Source: Dyadobacter diqingensis
GTDB lineage: Bacteria > Bacteroidota > Bacteroidia > Cytophagales > Spirosomataceae
DNA length: 64,000 nt
Direction: 5' to 3'
NCBI RefSeq assembly: GCF_024220585.1
Contig: NZ_JAMXKF010000003.1
Span: forward strand, 186,001 to 250,000
Shown here: in pieces, positions 26,115 to 36,400 of the stretch
Numbering within the stretch: position 1 is the first letter of the stretch
Layout: every line of letters starts with the position of its first letter
The notes under the pieces: generated by a model
What the model saw: only the letters and a program-made list of their open reading frames with translations
Databases searched by the model: none
Told to the model about the DNA's origin: nothing
Made by a program: the position numbers and the translations under genes

Positions 26115-27707
26115 ATGAAATCCTTGCCCGTTATCGATCTGATTATTGTTATCGCCTACCTGGTAGGGATGGTGGCTGTTGGTATTTATTTTTCAAGAAA
26201 AAATACTACCGCCGACCAGTTTACCAAAGCTTCCGGAAAAATTCCCGGCTGGGCAATTGGTATTTCTATTTATGCTACCTTTTTAAGCAGCAATACATTT
26301 CTCGGCGTGCCGGGAAAAGCTTTTGGAAGCAACTGGAATTCGTTTGTTTTTAGTTTGTCGATGCCATTGGCGGCCTGGGTTGCGACAAAGTTTTTTATCC
26401 CCTTTTACAGGAATACAGGAGCCGTTTCAGCGTATACCCATTTAGAACACCGCTTTGGCCCCTGGGCCCGGACGTATGCCGTGGTATGTTTTCTGCTGAC
26501 GCAGCTGGCCAGAATGGGCTCGATATTTTTCGGAATTGCACTCAGCTTACAAGCATTGACCGGTTATCCGATGGCTACGATAATGATCGTAGTTGGTATT
26601 TGCATCGTTCTTTATACGGTAATGGGCGGCATGGAGGCGGTAATCTGGACGGAAGTGGTTCAGGGAGTCATTAAAACTGCCGGTGCGTTAATCATATTGT
26701 ATCTCGTCGTTTCCGGAATGGATGGTGGTGTTTCCAGAATCATTGACATTGGAAAAGTTGACAACAAATTCAGTCTCGGAAGTTTTGCACCGGATTTTAC
26801 AACATCGTCCTTTTGGGTCGTTCTTTTGTACGGTTTTTTCATGAACCTGAACAACTTCGGGATGGACCAGAATTATGTTCAGCGTTATCATACCACGTCA
26901 TCCATCAAAGAAGCAGCAGGTTCGGTTTGGCTTTGCGTTTATTTATACCTGCCTGTTTCGCTGATATTTTTTGTACTCGGTTCCTGTTTGTTTGCATACT
27001 ATCAAAGCAATCCGGAGTTGCTGAGTGCCGTTCAGATGCAGGTCGCGGCAGAACGTTTGCCAAACGGAACACCGGAAGCGCTTCGCACACTCGCATCGAC
27101 GCTGACACCCGCAGATATTGGCGATAAGGTGATGCCGCATTTTATGGTTACGAAAGTTCCCGTAGGTCTGCTTGGATTGATCATTGCAGCAATTATGTCG
27201 GCCGCTATGAGTACTATAAGCTCCGGAATGAATGCTTCGGCGACGGTATTTATGGTTGATATTTATCAACGGTACGTTAAGACAGACATGAATTCCAAGC
27301 AATCCATGAAGCTGTTATACATTGCTACGACGGGTTTCGGACTTTTGGGAATGATCACAGGCATTGCTATGATCGGTGTAAAAAGTGTGTTGGATGTCTG
27401 GTGGTTGTTATCCGGGATTTTTGCCGGCGGTATGCTTGGGTTATTTCTCCTCGGAATTATTTCGAAAAACACCAAAAATGCAGAGGCGCTCACGGCTACC
27501 TTAATCGGGATTGTGGTGATTATCTGGATGACATTTTCAGCCAAATTGCCGGATGAATATTCGTACTTACGGAACCCGCTTCATCAGAACATGGTGATGG
27601 TAGTGGGGACACTGACTATTTTTCTTGGAGGTTTATTACTGACACGGCTAAAAGGGAAAACGATCGAAGTTGAAAAGGAAGTGGTTGCAGACGGCCATAC
27701 TTCCTGA
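26115..27707 (+). CDS. Sodium:solute symporter (SSS/SLC5 family)
   Basis: A 530-residue transporter with about 13-14 membrane helices of the LeuT fold. 'GIYFSRKNTTADQFTKASGK', 'WAIGISIYATFLSSNTFLGVPG' (partly) and 'AAIMSAAMSTISSGMNASAT' are SSS hallmarks; the last carries the Ser residues of the Na2 sodium site. It uses the sodium gradient to import a sugar or sugar acid. It is the first gene of a run with a DHDPS/NanA-type aldolase and a sialidase-like fusion, so sialic acid or a related sugar acid is a reasonable but unproved substrate. Confidence 0.9.
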   Translation: MKSLPVIDLIIVIAYLVGMVAVGIYFSRKNTTADQFTKASGKIPGWAIGISIYATFLSSNTFLGVPGKAFGSNWNSFVFSLSMPLAAWVATKFFIPFYRNTGAVSAYTHLEHRFGPWARTYAVVCFLLTQLARMGSIFFGIALSLQALTGYPMATIMIVVGICIVLYTVMGGMEAVIWTEVVQGVIKTAGALIILYLVVSGMDGGVSRIIDIGKVDNKFSLGSFAPDFTTSSFWVVLLYGFFMNLNNFGMDQNYVQRYHTTSSIKEAAGSVWLCVYLYLPVSLIFFVLGSCLFAYYQSNPELLSAVQMQVAAERLPNGTPEALRTLASTLTPADIGDKVMPHFMVTKVPVGLLGLIIAAIMSAAMSTISSGMNASATVFMVDIYQRYVKTDMNSKQSMKLLYIATTGFGLLGMITGIAMIGVKSVLDVWWLLSGIFAGGMLGLFLLGIISKNTKNAEALTATLIGIVVIIWMTFSAKLPDEYSYLRNPLHQNMVMVVGTLTIFLGGLLLTRLKGKTIEVEKEVVADGHTS

Positions 27708-27830
27708 GAAAACGCTTATTTTATTCATACAGGCCGCGTTAAATGTGGCCATTGTAAACCATAGCCGGTAAATTTTACCGCCGGCAACGCATATCTGACA
27801 CTATTTGATTCTTACTGACTATAAACTGGT

Positions 27831-28793
27831 ATGACTGCTATTACTACATCTTTGCCGCAAGGATTTATTCCTGTCATGTTAACTCCCTTTCTTGAATCAG
27901 GAGAAGTTGATTATGAAGGCTTGAAAACGCTGACGGAATTTTATTTAAACGCGGGCTCTGCCGGACTTTTTGCCAACTGTTTGTCCAGCGAAATGTATGA
28001 ATTGAGCGAGGAGGAGAGAATTGACGTGACCAGAACCGTGGTTGAGCAGGTGGCAGGGCGAGTGCCGGTTGTAGCCACCGGAACCTTTGGCGGTGCTATC
28101 GCAACGCAGGCAGAATTTGTAAAACGTATATATGATACCGGCGTACAGGCGGTTATTGTAATATCGGGTCTTATCGCTGCTGAGGATGAATCCGATGAGA
28201 TTTTTCTTAAAAATGCGCTGGAACTTATTGCGGCCACGGGTGATATTCCACTCGGTTTTTACGAATGTCCGGTGCCTTACAAACGATTGATTCCGAGTAC
28301 AATCCTTGAAAAACTGGTTGAAACCGGGAAGGTTGTTTACCATAAAGATACTTGTCTGGATCTTGATGAAGTGAAACGCAGGATTCAGGTTGCCGAAGGA
28401 TATCAGTTTGGGCTTTATGATGCCTATATGGTTAATGCAGTCGCGTCATTGCAGGCAGGAGCGGCAGGACTTTCCTGTATTCAGGGGAATATTTATCCTG
28501 AACTCGTGGTCTGGATTTGCGAGCATTTCAATAACCCCGACCGCCAGGAAGAGGTGAAAAAAGTGCAGCAGTTTTTTATCGATTCCATGGATATCGTGCA
28601 CACGGCTTATCCGATCATTGCCAAATACAGTTTACAAAAACGTGGTTTTCCGATCTCGACTTATACAAGAAGAGAAGTGGGAGTGCTTACCGATTCGTTA
28701 AAACTGGAAATGGATGATTTACTGACGGAGATTGAGAAGATTCAGAGTGATTTGGGGATAACGAGTATTTTTGCCCCATATCTTGTAAAATAA
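27831..28793 (+). CDS. Dihydrodipicolinate synthase / N-acetylneuraminate lyase family aldolase
   Basis: A 320-residue TIM-barrel aldolase that forms a Schiff base with pyruvate or a keto acid. Lys172 in 'VVYHKDTC' is the Schiff-base lysine and Tyr144 in 'GFYECPVPY' the catalytic tyrosine. The usual 'GTTGE' loop is replaced by 'GLFANCLSSEMYELS', typical of family members that are not lysine-pathway DapA. It lies between a sodium symporter and a sialidase-like gene (12 bases downstream), which suggests sugar-acid catabolism, perhaps as a NanA-type lyase. Confidence 0.85.
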   Translation: MTAITTSLPQGFIPVMLTPFLESGEVDYEGLKTLTEFYLNAGSAGLFANCLSSEMYELSEEERIDVTRTVVEQVAGRVPVVATGTFGGAIATQAEFVKRIYDTGVQAVIVISGLIAAEDESDEIFLKNALELIAATGDIPLGFYECPVPYKRLIPSTILEKLVETGKVVYHKDTCLDLDEVKRRIQVAEGYQFGLYDAYMVNAVASLQAGAAGLSCIQGNIYPELVVWICEHFNNPDRQEEVKKVQQFFIDSMDIVHTAYPIIAKYSLQKRGFPISTYTRREVGVLTDSLKLEMDDLLTEIEKIQSDLGITSIFAPYLVK

Positions 28794-28804
28794 AATTATT
28801 AAAA

Positions 28805-30805
28805 ATGAACTGGATTCGTATAACATTTCTGGCAGGTTTGATCACTCAGACAGCTTTTGCACAGCAGACAAATTCTCTGGGTATGAAGCTGGTGGATATT
28901 CCTGCGGGAAAGTTTTACATGGGCGCTGAGGGTGAAGGTGAAAACAAAGATGAAAATCCGGTGCATCGGGTGACGATTACAAGGCCTTTTAAAATGGCTT
29001 CAACCGAAATAACCAATGCCCAATACGAAGCTTTCGATCCTGCGCACAAAAAATTCAGAGGAAAAGACGGTTTTTCGAAGGAAGATAACGAAGCAGTCGT
29101 TTTTGTTGATTACCACGACGCCATTGCTTTTTGTACATGGTTAAGTAAAAAAGAAGGGAAAAAATATCGGCTCCCTACGGAAGCTGAATGGGAATACGCT
29201 TGCAGAGCGGGAGCAGTTACAGATTTTTCGACGGGCCGTTTTTTGTCCAAAGCACATTTGAAAAGTCAGAAAACAGACCGTGAGCCTGTAATTGTTTCGT
29301 TGAAAGTAGCCCAGGCCGAGGCTAACAAATTTGGATTATACGATCTTCACGGAAACGTAGAAGAATGGTGTTACGACTGGTACGGGAGTTATGCTGCCGG
29401 CGAGCAAAATAACCCGGTGGGTAGAATCTCCGGTTTGTATCGCGTTACCAGAGGAGGAAGTCACGGAACACCTGTGGCGTATCTGCGATCGTCCAACCGT
29501 ATGGCAATGATTCCGGAGGACAAACATTTTCAGTTGGGTTTCAGGATCGTTGAAGGGGATTTGCCCGAAACAAAACCACTGCCTGTTGAGCCTACGACAC
29601 TGGTTTACCAGAATATTTCGCAAAAAATGCACAGCTGGAAGAAAATTACAGACAGCAAACCGGTGTTCATGGAGCCGATCCGTTATGTGAACAAACCGGA
29701 ATGTGCTGATGAAGTGCCTTTTTTCGGTCATAATCACTGTCCGGCTATTACTTGGTGCGCTAATGGGGATTTGCTGGCTGCATGGTTTTCTACGAATCAG
29801 GAGTCCGGACGTGAAATGACTATTCTGGCAAGCCGCCTGCGTGCGGGGCAGAATAACTGGGACAAACCTTCCGAGTTTTTCAGAGTCCCCGACCGGAATA
29901 TGACCGGAACGTCGCTGTTTGATGATGGAAAGGGCACTTTGTATCACATGAATGGTGTGGAAACGGATGGTGACTGGAAGAATCTGGCCATGGTTTTACG
30001 CACGAGTAAGGATAACGGCGCAACGTGGAGCGCACCTTCACTGGCAGATCCTGAGCATCAGGTTCGTAACCAGGTTATTGCAGGAATGATCCAAACCAAA
30101 GAAGGCTGGCTTGTCCAGGCAGGTGATGCGGACCCGGGCCCTGTCGGTGGTACGGCCATACACATCAGCAAGGATCAGGGAAAAACCTGGGTGAATCCGT
30201 ATCTGGGTAAGGAAACGCCCGACTTTAAGGAAGGGAAATCTGGGGGACTGATCGCCGGCATTCATGCAGGTGTTGTTCAGCTCAAAGACGGCAGCCTGTT
30301 TGCACTTGGAAGAAATAACAACATTGAGGCACAGGAAGGATCGGGTTTCAGGATGCCTGCCAGTATTTCAAAAGATATGGGAAAAACCTGGAGCTATTCG
30401 GCGTCGGATTTCCCGCCTGTCGCCGGCGGACAGCGTCTGATTTTATACCGGCTGAATGAAGGACCGTTACTGGTAATATCATTCACACACCATCCGGAGG
30501 AAACAGATGAACAGAAAATCGGAATGACTTTCAAAGATGCCAAAGGCAATACATACAAAGGTTACGGCATGTTTGCGGCGCTTTCTTACGACGAAGGAAA
30601 AACATGGCCTGTCAAAAAGTTATTAACGGACAAAAAAGAAAGATACCTGAACGGAGGTGCCTGGACCGGCGCTTTTGAAATGGATTCGACACACGCAGAA
30701 CCAAGGGGATATCTGGCACTGACGCAGTCGCCCGACAATCTTATTCATTTGATAAGCAGTAGCATACATTATCGTTTTAACCTGAATTGGTTAACGTCTG
30801 AGTGA
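28805..30805 (+). CDS. Secreted SUMF1-domain / sialidase-like fusion protein
   Basis: A 666-residue exported protein with two modules. After a signal peptide (residues 1-20, 'QTAFAQQ'), residues about 23-250 form a SUMF1 (formylglycine-generating-enzyme-like) domain: 'RLPTEAEWEYACRAG' (122-136), 'GNVEEWCYDWY' (183-193), 'RGGSH' (216-220) and 'GFRIV'. Residues about 285-665 look like a sialidase/BNR beta-propeller with four Asp boxes: 'SKDNGATW' (401), 'SKDQGKTW' (455), 'SKDMGKTW' (522) and 'SYDEGKTW' (594). It probably cleaves or binds a sugar at the surface or in the periplasm. It follows the aldolase by 12 bases and so shares its operon. Whether the SUMF1 part is enzymatic or a binding fold is not clear. 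Confidence 0.85.
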   Translation: MNWIRITFLAGLITQTAFAQQTNSLGMKLVDIPAGKFYMGAEGEGENKDENPVHRVTITRPFKMASTEITNAQYEAFDPAHKKFRGKDGFSKEDNEAVVFVDYHDAIAFCTWLSKKEGKKYRLPTEAEWEYACRAGAVTDFSTGRFLSKAHLKSQKTDREPVIVSLKVAQAEANKFGLYDLHGNVEEWCYDWYGSYAAGEQNNPVGRISGLYRVTRGGSHGTPVAYLRSSNRMAMIPEDKHFQLGFRIVEGDLPETKPLPVEPTTLVYQNISQKMHSWKKITDSKPVFMEPIRYVNKPECADEVPFFGHNHCPAITWCANGDLLAAWFSTNQESGREMTILASRLRAGQNNWDKPSEFFRVPDRNMTGTSLFDDGKGTLYHMNGVETDGDWKNLAMVLRTSKDNGATWSAPSLADPEHQVRNQVIAGMIQTKEGWLVQAGDADPGPVGGTAIHISKDQGKTWVNPYLGKETPDFKEGKSGGLIAGIHAGVVQLKDGSLFALGRNNNIEAQEGSGFRMPASISKDMGKTWSYSASDFPPVAGGQRLILYRLNEGPLLVISFTHHPEETDEQKIGMTFKDAKGNTYKGYGMFAALSYDEGKTWPVKKLLTDKKERYLNGGAWTGAFEMDSTHAEPRGYLALTQSPDNLIHLISSSIHYRFNLNWLTSE

Positions 30806-30843
30806 AATCTGATGATTGTTATAAATCCTTACTTCCTAATCCT

Positions 30844-31383
30844 ATGAACTTTCCTAATGAACAAATCCTTTACCGCGTAACCCAGGGAGACGAAGCTGCA
30901 TTTTCCCAGTTGTACACGCATTTCCGTTCGCCGGCGCTCAAATTTTGCACGACTTTACTCAAAGACGAGGAAGAGGCCGAAAATATTACTCAGGATGTAT
31001 TTGCCAAAATATGGGACCGCCGAGTCCAGATCAAGCCGGAGCACAGTTTTCAGGCTTATCTGTTTGTGAGTTTGCGGAACCAGATTTTTGATCAGTTCAA
31101 AAAATTTGAGAAGGACCAGCTGCTCAGAAAACAATACGTGGATCGGATGACGATCATGAACGACGAGGACAGTGATGACAAAGAAGCGCGGATCCAGTTT
31201 CTTCAGGTTGCGGTTGACTGTCTTTCCGAAAAACGTCGCCAGATACTGAAACTAAACATTGAGGAAGGGAAGTCTTACAAAGAGATTGCCACGTACCTGA
31301 ACATTTCTACCAACACGGTTAAAAACCAACTGATCAAGGCAAAAGAAATATTACGCCGGCAGTCACGCATCGCGATTTCATAA
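30844..31383 (+). CDS. ECF RNA polymerase sigma factor (first of two)
   Basis: A 179-residue extracytoplasmic-function sigma factor. Region 2 is seen in 'ALKFCTTLLKDEEEAENITQDVFAKIW' (partly quoted: 'EEAENITQDVFAKIW') and region 4 in 'EEGKSYKEIATYLNISTNTVKNQLIKA' (partly: 'SYKEIATYLNISTNTVKN'). I chose the ATG at 30844; the GTG at 30802 overlaps the previous stop codon and adds 14 residues that do not look like sigma. It lies 38 bases after the sialidase-like gene. A second, distinct ECF factor follows, then FecR and SusC/SusD. Confidence 0.9.
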   Translation: MNFPNEQILYRVTQGDEAAFSQLYTHFRSPALKFCTTLLKDEEEAENITQDVFAKIWDRRVQIKPEHSFQAYLFVSLRNQIFDQFKKFEKDQLLRKQYVDRMTIMNDEDSDDKEARIQFLQVAVDCLSEKRRQILKLNIEEGKSYKEIATYLNISTNTVKNQLIKAKEILRRQSRIAIS

Positions 31384-31414
31384 TTAACAATTTTATAACA
31401 GCTTTTACGCCTGA

Positions 31415-31465
31415 TAACCTCTTTTTTAGAGGTTAATTTACATCGGGTGACAAAATTTGCCCGAT
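31415..31465 (+). terminator. Two hairpins between the sigma genes
   Basis: A perfect 8-bp stem (31415-31422 and 31428-31435, T5 loop) is followed by a 6-bp stem (31442-31447 and 31460-31465) ending in TTTTA. The second could stop transcription after the first sigma gene, separating it from the second. Confidence 0.45.
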
Positions 31466-31521
31466 TTTATTAAATATGGTTATTTGAATAATAATTATAA
31501 ATAAAATTTCAATTTAAAACG

Positions 31522-32112
31522 GTGAAAGCTACGGGTTCAGATGTGCTTTTGTGGAATGCCTTCCGGGAAGGTAACAGGGAAGCGTATGCTGGTATCTATA
31601 AGCTTTACATTGAAGATCTGCTGAGTTATGGGTACCGGGTAACGTCCAACCGGCAGTTGATCAAAGACAGTATACAGGATCTTTTTTTACACCTCTGGCT
31701 GCATCGCGAAAATCTCTCGGAGACCGATTCTATCAAATTTTACCTTTTTCGCGCGCTCCGAAACCGGATTTTACGAAATATTGAAAAGTCGGATATCCTG
31801 CCGCAGACGGCCGATAGTATTCTGGAAAATATCATCGAAGATTTTTCTTTCGAGCAGGAGCTCATGGCACAGGAAACCGAAGTTCAGCAAATAGGGCGTT
31901 TACAAAAAGCGATCAATAAACTTTCAAAAAGGCAGCAGGAGGTTATTCAGCTGCGGTATCATAATGATTTCAGTCTGGAAGAAATTGAAAATCTGATGCA
32001 GCTTAATAACCAGTCTGTCAGAAACCTTCTTCACCGGGCCATCAGCCAGCTTCGTATTTCATTTGAAATGGCGGGCTGGTTTTTGCTGCTAATAACTTCT
32101 TTTACACGTTAA
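31522..32112 (+). CDS. ECF RNA polymerase sigma factor (second of two)
   Basis: A 196-residue ECF sigma factor of the kind that partners with FecR-like anti-sigma factors and TonB receptors in Bacteroidota. It starts at a GTG ('MKATGSDVLLWNAFREGNRE'). Region 2 contains 'IKDSIQDLFLHLWLHR' and region 4 'HNDFSLEEIENLMQLNNQSV'. The very C-terminus is hydrophobic ('MAGWFLLLITSF'), unusual for a sigma factor and possibly a membrane-association tail. FecR is 140 bases downstream, so this is the likely partner of that regulator. Confidence 0.88.
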   Translation: MKATGSDVLLWNAFREGNREAYAGIYKLYIEDLLSYGYRVTSNRQLIKDSIQDLFLHLWLHRENLSETDSIKFYLFRALRNRILRNIEKSDILPQTADSILENIIEDFSFEQELMAQETEVQQIGRLQKAINKLSKRQQEVIQLRYHNDFSLEEIENLMQLNNQSVRNLLHRAISQLRISFEMAGWFLLLITSFTR

Positions 32113-32252
32113 AACCGACTTTCATATTTTACCGGATCATGCCTTTTAAATCACTTACAGCTGATTTTGAGGCAGTGGTAATTTTTTGAGAAAATTTTTA
32201 ACAAAAGTTGAGTACAAAACGATAACACTCCGATTTAGGGGTCAGATAAGCG

Positions 32253-33347
32253 ATGGTTATGTTTGAAAAATACGCCGGATATTCAGTTGAGGATTTTGTG
32301 AAGGACGAAAAGTTCATCGCCTGGGTGAAGTTTTCTCATCCCGAAGAAGATCTTTTTTGGTCGGATTTTATACAAAACTATCCGGGTCAGCAGGAAACGA
32401 TTATACACGCCCGTCAGATTGTGACACACCTGAGCGAGGCTTCCCGTATGCCTGTGGATCAGAACGACGTGAGCGAAATATGGTCAAAACTGGAATCGGC
32501 TTTGGCGGAAGAAGGTGAAAATACCGGTCGCGTATTGACTATAAACTGGAAAAAATGGGTCGCAGCAGCCTCCGTTATTCTGCTTTCCGCTTTGATCTGG
32601 TGGAATTATCCATCAACAAGCGATCAGCCGCAGGTATATGCAAGATTGATTGAACAGGCTGAAAACCCGTTGAAAGAAGTGATCAATACGACTTCCGGAA
32701 CCATCAGCGTGATCTTGCCCGATGGCAGTACGGTAAAGTTGGAAAAAGCCAGCCGGCTAAGCTATGACCGCGATTTTACGGGAAAACAGCGGGAAGTTTT
32801 TTTGTCGGGAGCCGCTTTTTTTAATGTGACCAAAAATCCTGAAAAACCTTTTATAGTGTATGCCAATGAGTTGGTGACAAAGGTGCTGGGGACAAGTTTT
32901 ACCATCAACGCTTTTGAAGAAAACAAAAAGGTAACCGTTTCGGTCCGTACAGGGCGGGTATCGGTTTTTAAAAATACAGATTTAACACGTTTGGATGCTG
33001 ATCATAAGGGAATTATTCTGATCCCCAATCAGCAGGCGGCTTTTACGAAAGAGGATGAAACGCTGGTACGGTCACTGGTTGAAGCCCCGCAAGTGGTTGT
33101 TTCACAGCAGGAATTGCGTGACCTGACCTTCACCAATGCGCCTTTACCCGATATTTTTGAAGCCCTTGAGAAAGCCTACGGTGTTGAAATCGTGTTTGAC
33201 AAAGCACTTTTGTCGAATTGCCGTCTGACAACTTCCCTTGGCAATGAAACATTATTTGAACGACTGGATATCATCTGCGAAGCGTTGGAGGCGAGTTATA
33301 AAGTGGTGGACGCGCAGATCATGATTGATGGCAAAAAGTGTAATTAA
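32253..33347 (+). CDS. FecR family anti-sigma factor
   Basis: A 364-residue inner-membrane protein that relays a signal from a TonB receptor to an ECF sigma factor. Cytoplasmic N-terminal residues 1-100 would hold the sigma factor; one membrane segment follows at about 102-118 ('WVAAASVILLSALIWW'). The periplasmic FecR domain includes 'VILPDGSTVKLEKASRLSYD' and 'VLGTSFTINAF'. The C-terminal DUF4974 domain ('FTNAPLPDIFEALEKAYGV') should contact the STN domain of the SusC receptor. The gene lies between the sigma gene and susC, the classical order. Confidence 0.92.
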   Translation: MVMFEKYAGYSVEDFVKDEKFIAWVKFSHPEEDLFWSDFIQNYPGQQETIIHARQIVTHLSEASRMPVDQNDVSEIWSKLESALAEEGENTGRVLTINWKKWVAAASVILLSALIWWNYPSTSDQPQVYARLIEQAENPLKEVINTTSGTISVILPDGSTVKLEKASRLSYDRDFTGKQREVFLSGAAFFNVTKNPEKPFIVYANELVTKVLGTSFTINAFEENKKVTVSVRTGRVSVFKNTDLTRLDADHKGIILIPNQQAAFTKEDETLVRSLVEAPQVVVSQQELRDLTFTNAPLPDIFEALEKAYGVEIVFDKALLSNCRLTTSLGNETLFERLDIICEALEASYKVVDAQIMIDGKKCN

Positions 33348-33498
33348 CAATTCCGGACCCATAAAACTCTTGATATGAATAAACCCAGCTCTTTACATTA
33401 TTCCCCGATTTAAGGTCTCCTCTGAGGTTCTCAGAAAACACCATTCCCACCAGCGGATAAAGGATTGTTATTGCTTTTCTTAAACCCATTCGAAGCAA

Positions 33499-36400
33499 AT
33501 GAAAAAAGATCTACGTTTTCCCAAAATCCTCTATCACCTCATGAAACTTTCGTTGGCACAGGCCTGCGTTGCGGTGATTTTTGCTACTGTTGCAGTTGCA
33601 CGTCCGGCAGATACACAGGATCTGCTCAATAAAAAAGTCAGTATTAAAGTTGAAAACCAAAATGTCATTTCGATTTTAAACAGTCTGGAAAAACAGGCTG
33701 ATGTGAAATTTACATACCGGCCGAAGCTGGTTTCTTCCGTAAAAAAATATTCTCTGGAGGTTACCAATGAGCGTTTGGCTGATGTGCTTGATAACCTGCT
33801 GATTCCGTTGAAAATCCGGTACCGCATTATGGGCAAACAAATTGTGCTGGCACCTATGCCGGTTTCAACGGATGTTTTAGATAAACAAAATTCGGGACCT
33901 TCCGAAACGGGGCATCTGATTCAAAAGGTCAGAGGCAAAGTGGTTTCTTCGCGGGATGGCGTAGCAATGCCGGGTGTGAACGTACTTTTGAAAGGTTCTC
34001 AGACGGGTACGACAACCGATGCTGCCGGAAATTATTCCATTGATGTTCCGGAAGAAAGCTCAATCCTCACTTTTTCATACATCGGTTTTACCAGCCAGGA
34101 TTTTGTCGTTGGGAAACAAACGGTCATCAATGTAAATCTTGAAGAAAGTACGGAAACCCTTAAAGAGGCGGTTGTGACGGCGCTAGGTATTAAAAGAGAG
34201 AAACGTTCACTGGGTTATTCGGTGGGAAATGTGGAAGGAACGGCGTTAACGCAAACTCCCCAGAATAATGTTCTGAATGCGCTTTCTGGAAAAGTGGCGG
34301 GCGTACAAATTTCACAAATGGGCGGTGGTGTAGGTTCTTCGGTGAGTATGATCATCCGGGGTGCAAGTTCGTTGAATGGAGACAACCAACCGCTTTTTGT
34401 CATTGACGGTGTTCCGGTTGCAAACAAGCTGGGTAACGGATTTGGCGGAGCCGACATGGGGAACCCGATTTCTGATATCAACCCGAACGATATCGCCAAC
34501 GTATCCATTTTGAAAGGTGCCAGCGCAGCTGCCTTGTACGGTTCCAGAGCGGGTAATGGTGTGGTGCTGATCACGACGAAGTCGGGAGCGGCCGGGAAAA
34601 AGGGTATTGGTGTTTCACTGAATTCGTCCGTGGTGTTTGATATCCCGATGCAATATATTCAGGTGCAAAATAAATTTGGTTCGGGCAAAACAGGTGCGCA
34701 TGTTTTGGAAGAACAGGAAAATGAAAGCTGGGGGGCTGCATTGGATAAAGGTGAAATGTGGGCACAATGGAATACCAGCGGTGTAAAAACGCCTCTGGTT
34801 TCGCAGCCTGACCGTTTCAAGGATTTTTTTCAGACGGGTGTCACCAATACCAACAACATTGCGGTGAATGGCAATTATGATAAAGGTAATTTCAGGCTGT
34901 CGGCTGGGAATATGACCAATAAAGGTATCATCCCGACGATGGACCTTTCGCGGTTGACACTCGCGTTGAATACAACCTACAACATCACCAGCAAATTTCG
35001 GGCAACATTTAATCTGAATATCACCGAATCGGGTTCAGATAACAGGCCAATGATCGATGCATCCCGAAATGACCCTGTCAGAAGTATTTATGAAACCGGA
35101 GCTCAGGTAAACATCAACGACCTGCGGGACTATTGGCTGCCGGGGCAGGAGGGGATTGCCCAGCGGAAATACAAGGACAAGCAGAACAACCCATTTTATC
35201 TCATCCACGAAAACCCGACGAGTTTTAAGCGAGACAGAACGGTAAGTAAAATTCAGCTGGATTACGATATCAACAATGATTTTTCAATTACCGGCCGTTA
35301 TGCGCGAGATGCTTACAATGAGATTTTTGAAGCGAAAAAGGCATTTAATAACTTCGAGTATGTTAACGGCGCGTACAACGTAAAGAATACCTACACGAAG
35401 GAAACCAACCTTGACCTGATTATCGCATACAAGAAAAATTTTGGAGAACACTGGAGTCTGAATGCCATGGCCGGAGGTAACCGTCTTGAACAATATGCCC
35501 GTTCGCTGGAAAATAACGCCGGTTCATTGGTTGTGCCGGGTTTGTATAACATTGCCAATGGTGCTCCCGGAACTGTTACTTATTCCAGCGGTCTGACACG
35601 CAAATTGTTGTATGGCGCATACGGATCGGCCTCTCTGGGTTTCAGGGATATGGTTTATCTGGATTTGACTGCGCGTAACGACTGGACCAGTACACTCCCG
35701 AAAGGAAATAACTCGTATTTCTATCCTTCGGCGTCGCTGAGCGTTTTGATTTCTGAAATGGTAACATTGCCAGGCTGGATGAGCTTTGCAAAAGTGAGGG
35801 CGGGATATGCGCAGGTTGGTAACGACGTCGCGCCTTACAACCTGATCCAGACCTATGCAACGGCGGCGGACTGGGGTACTGCCAAAAGAATGTTTATGGC
35901 AGGTACCTTGAAAAATTCTAACCTTAAACCCGAAATCGCGACGTCGATGGAGGTTGGTTTTGATGTGAAATTCCTGAAAAACCGTCTTGGACTGGAAGCG
36001 ACTTATTACGACAGAAAAAATAAAAACCAGATTCTGGGTATAACCGTACCATCGGAATCGGGAGCAACCAGCAAGCTTATTAATGCTGGTCTGGTGCAAA
36101 GCAAGGGATTTGAAATCGGTATCGTAACGACACCTGTTAAAACCGAAAATCTTACTTTTGACCTGAATGTGACGCTGAGCCGTAACCGGGCATACATCCG
36201 GGAATTAGCAGACGGGATATCCTATTTTTCAACCAACGAAAGCGGTGGTGCCATGGTTCGGACCTATGCCGGAGGACAAATCGGTGACATTTACATGCAG
36301 CCTATGCTGACGGTAGATGACCCCAATTCACCTTATTACAAATATCCGATCGTAACAGCAGGCGGACTTTATCAGACGAATACTGACATTAACAAGATTG

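Noticed and set aside
29336..29947. A 203-codon minus-strand frame under the SUMF1-sialidase gene
   Set aside because: The plus-strand gene has strong domain evidence; the antisense frame reads as unrelated low-quality sequence.
35524..36099. A 191-codon minus-strand frame inside susC
   Set aside because: It is antisense to a conserved beta-barrel and shows no family motif or promoter.
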